Shown piece after piece: positions 63,934 to 64,000 of a stretch of 64,000 bases of DNA. The position numbers were made by a program, and so were the translations under genes. Positions within the stretch are counted from its first letter, which is position 1, and every line of letters starts with the position of its first letter. Origin of the DNA: an uncultured Clostridia bacterium (GTDB lineage Bacteria > Bacillota > Clostridia > Christensenellales > UBA1242); the NCBI GenBank assembly GCA_944381135.1, contig CALWJY010000015.1, positions 62,001-126,000 of the forward strand, written 5' to 3'. Below the pieces are notes generated by a model. That model was not told where the DNA came from and made no database searches. It was given only the letters and a program-made list of their open reading frames with translations.

Positions 63934-64000
63934 TTAATTATAAACATCATCGGTCGAGTTGAAATAGTCCCTTTCAAAAAATTCTTGCAGTGTTATATCG
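63934..64000 (-). CDS. C-terminal end of an unidentified protein (cut by window edge)
   Basis: The last 21 codons of a gene entering from the right: acidic and aromatic, ending ERDYFNSTDDVYN before TAA. Too short to identify. Supported by an open frame to the edge and a terminator just downstream. Confidence 0.55.
   Translation of the reverse strand, partial: DITLQEFFERDYFNSTDDVYN

Overview
The window comes from an AT-rich, Gram-positive, probably spore-forming Firmicute, most likely an uncultured Clostridia-type gut bacterium. Evidence: sigma-A type promoters, strong GGAGG ribosome sites, the yqfC-yqfD sporulation pair in its usual floA-ybeY-era setting, a BclA-like collagen protein, sepF, rplU-prp-rpmA with a cleavable L27 leader, and a dnaB-dnaI type helicase-loader pair. 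The standard code is used. Nearly all of the window is chromosomal core; no prophage, transposase, integrase or CRISPR array was seen. Species cannot be named from sequence alone.

Layout. 1-7.5 kb: tex (cut by the window edge), a metal-site-less amidohydrolase homologue, DNA polymerase IV, an unknown small gene, secF/secD and a TIGR04086 membrane protein. 8-11.8 kb: an ABC exporter operon (two ATPases and a permease). 12-14.6 kb: ligD. 15-18.7 kb: accessory region with a collagen-like surface protein, a ferritin-like protein, a GNAT protein and an MFS transporter. 18.9-23.1 kb: pnp, a small membrane protein, rpsO with its leader, ku and an XRE regulator; ku and ligD together form a bacterial end-joining system. 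23.2-26.8 kb: a tiny ORF or structured RNA, a GT4 glycosyltransferase, a 65-aa protein and an M1 metallopeptidase lipoprotein. 27-29.4 kb: helicase-loading pair. 29.7-36.2 kb: metallo-hydrolase, tRNA-Trp, DUF378, era-ybeY-yqfD-yqfC-orf-floA. 36.5-42.1 kb: three large lipoproteins, two of them homologous. 42.3-48 kb: ogg, rplU-prp-rpmA, tandem phosphatase genes (one frameshifted), rluD-lspA, sepF. 48.2-50.5 kb: M18 aminopeptidase and an unknown gene. 50.7-56.5 kb: the str operon rpsL-rpsG-fusA-tuf with a long structured leader and a tandemly duplicated 262-bp element between rpsG and fusA. 56.6-63.7 kb: pcrA-ligA and a very unusual 893-residue sigma-70-like protein.

Most notable: (1) the sigma-70-like protein carries about five extra region-4-like modules in tandem after an ordinary region 2 / region 4 core; (2) the 262-bp direct repeat inside the str operon; (3) SecD and SecF both lack the intramembrane residues thought to couple SecDF to the proton gradient; (4) an amidohydrolase homologue has lost every metal ligand; (5) the rpsL leader is about 415 nt and contains a terminator-like hairpin; (6) several genes have a -10 box six bases from the start codon and no ribosome site, which points to leaderless mRNAs. 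All functional statements rest on motif recognition by eye; no database search was run.
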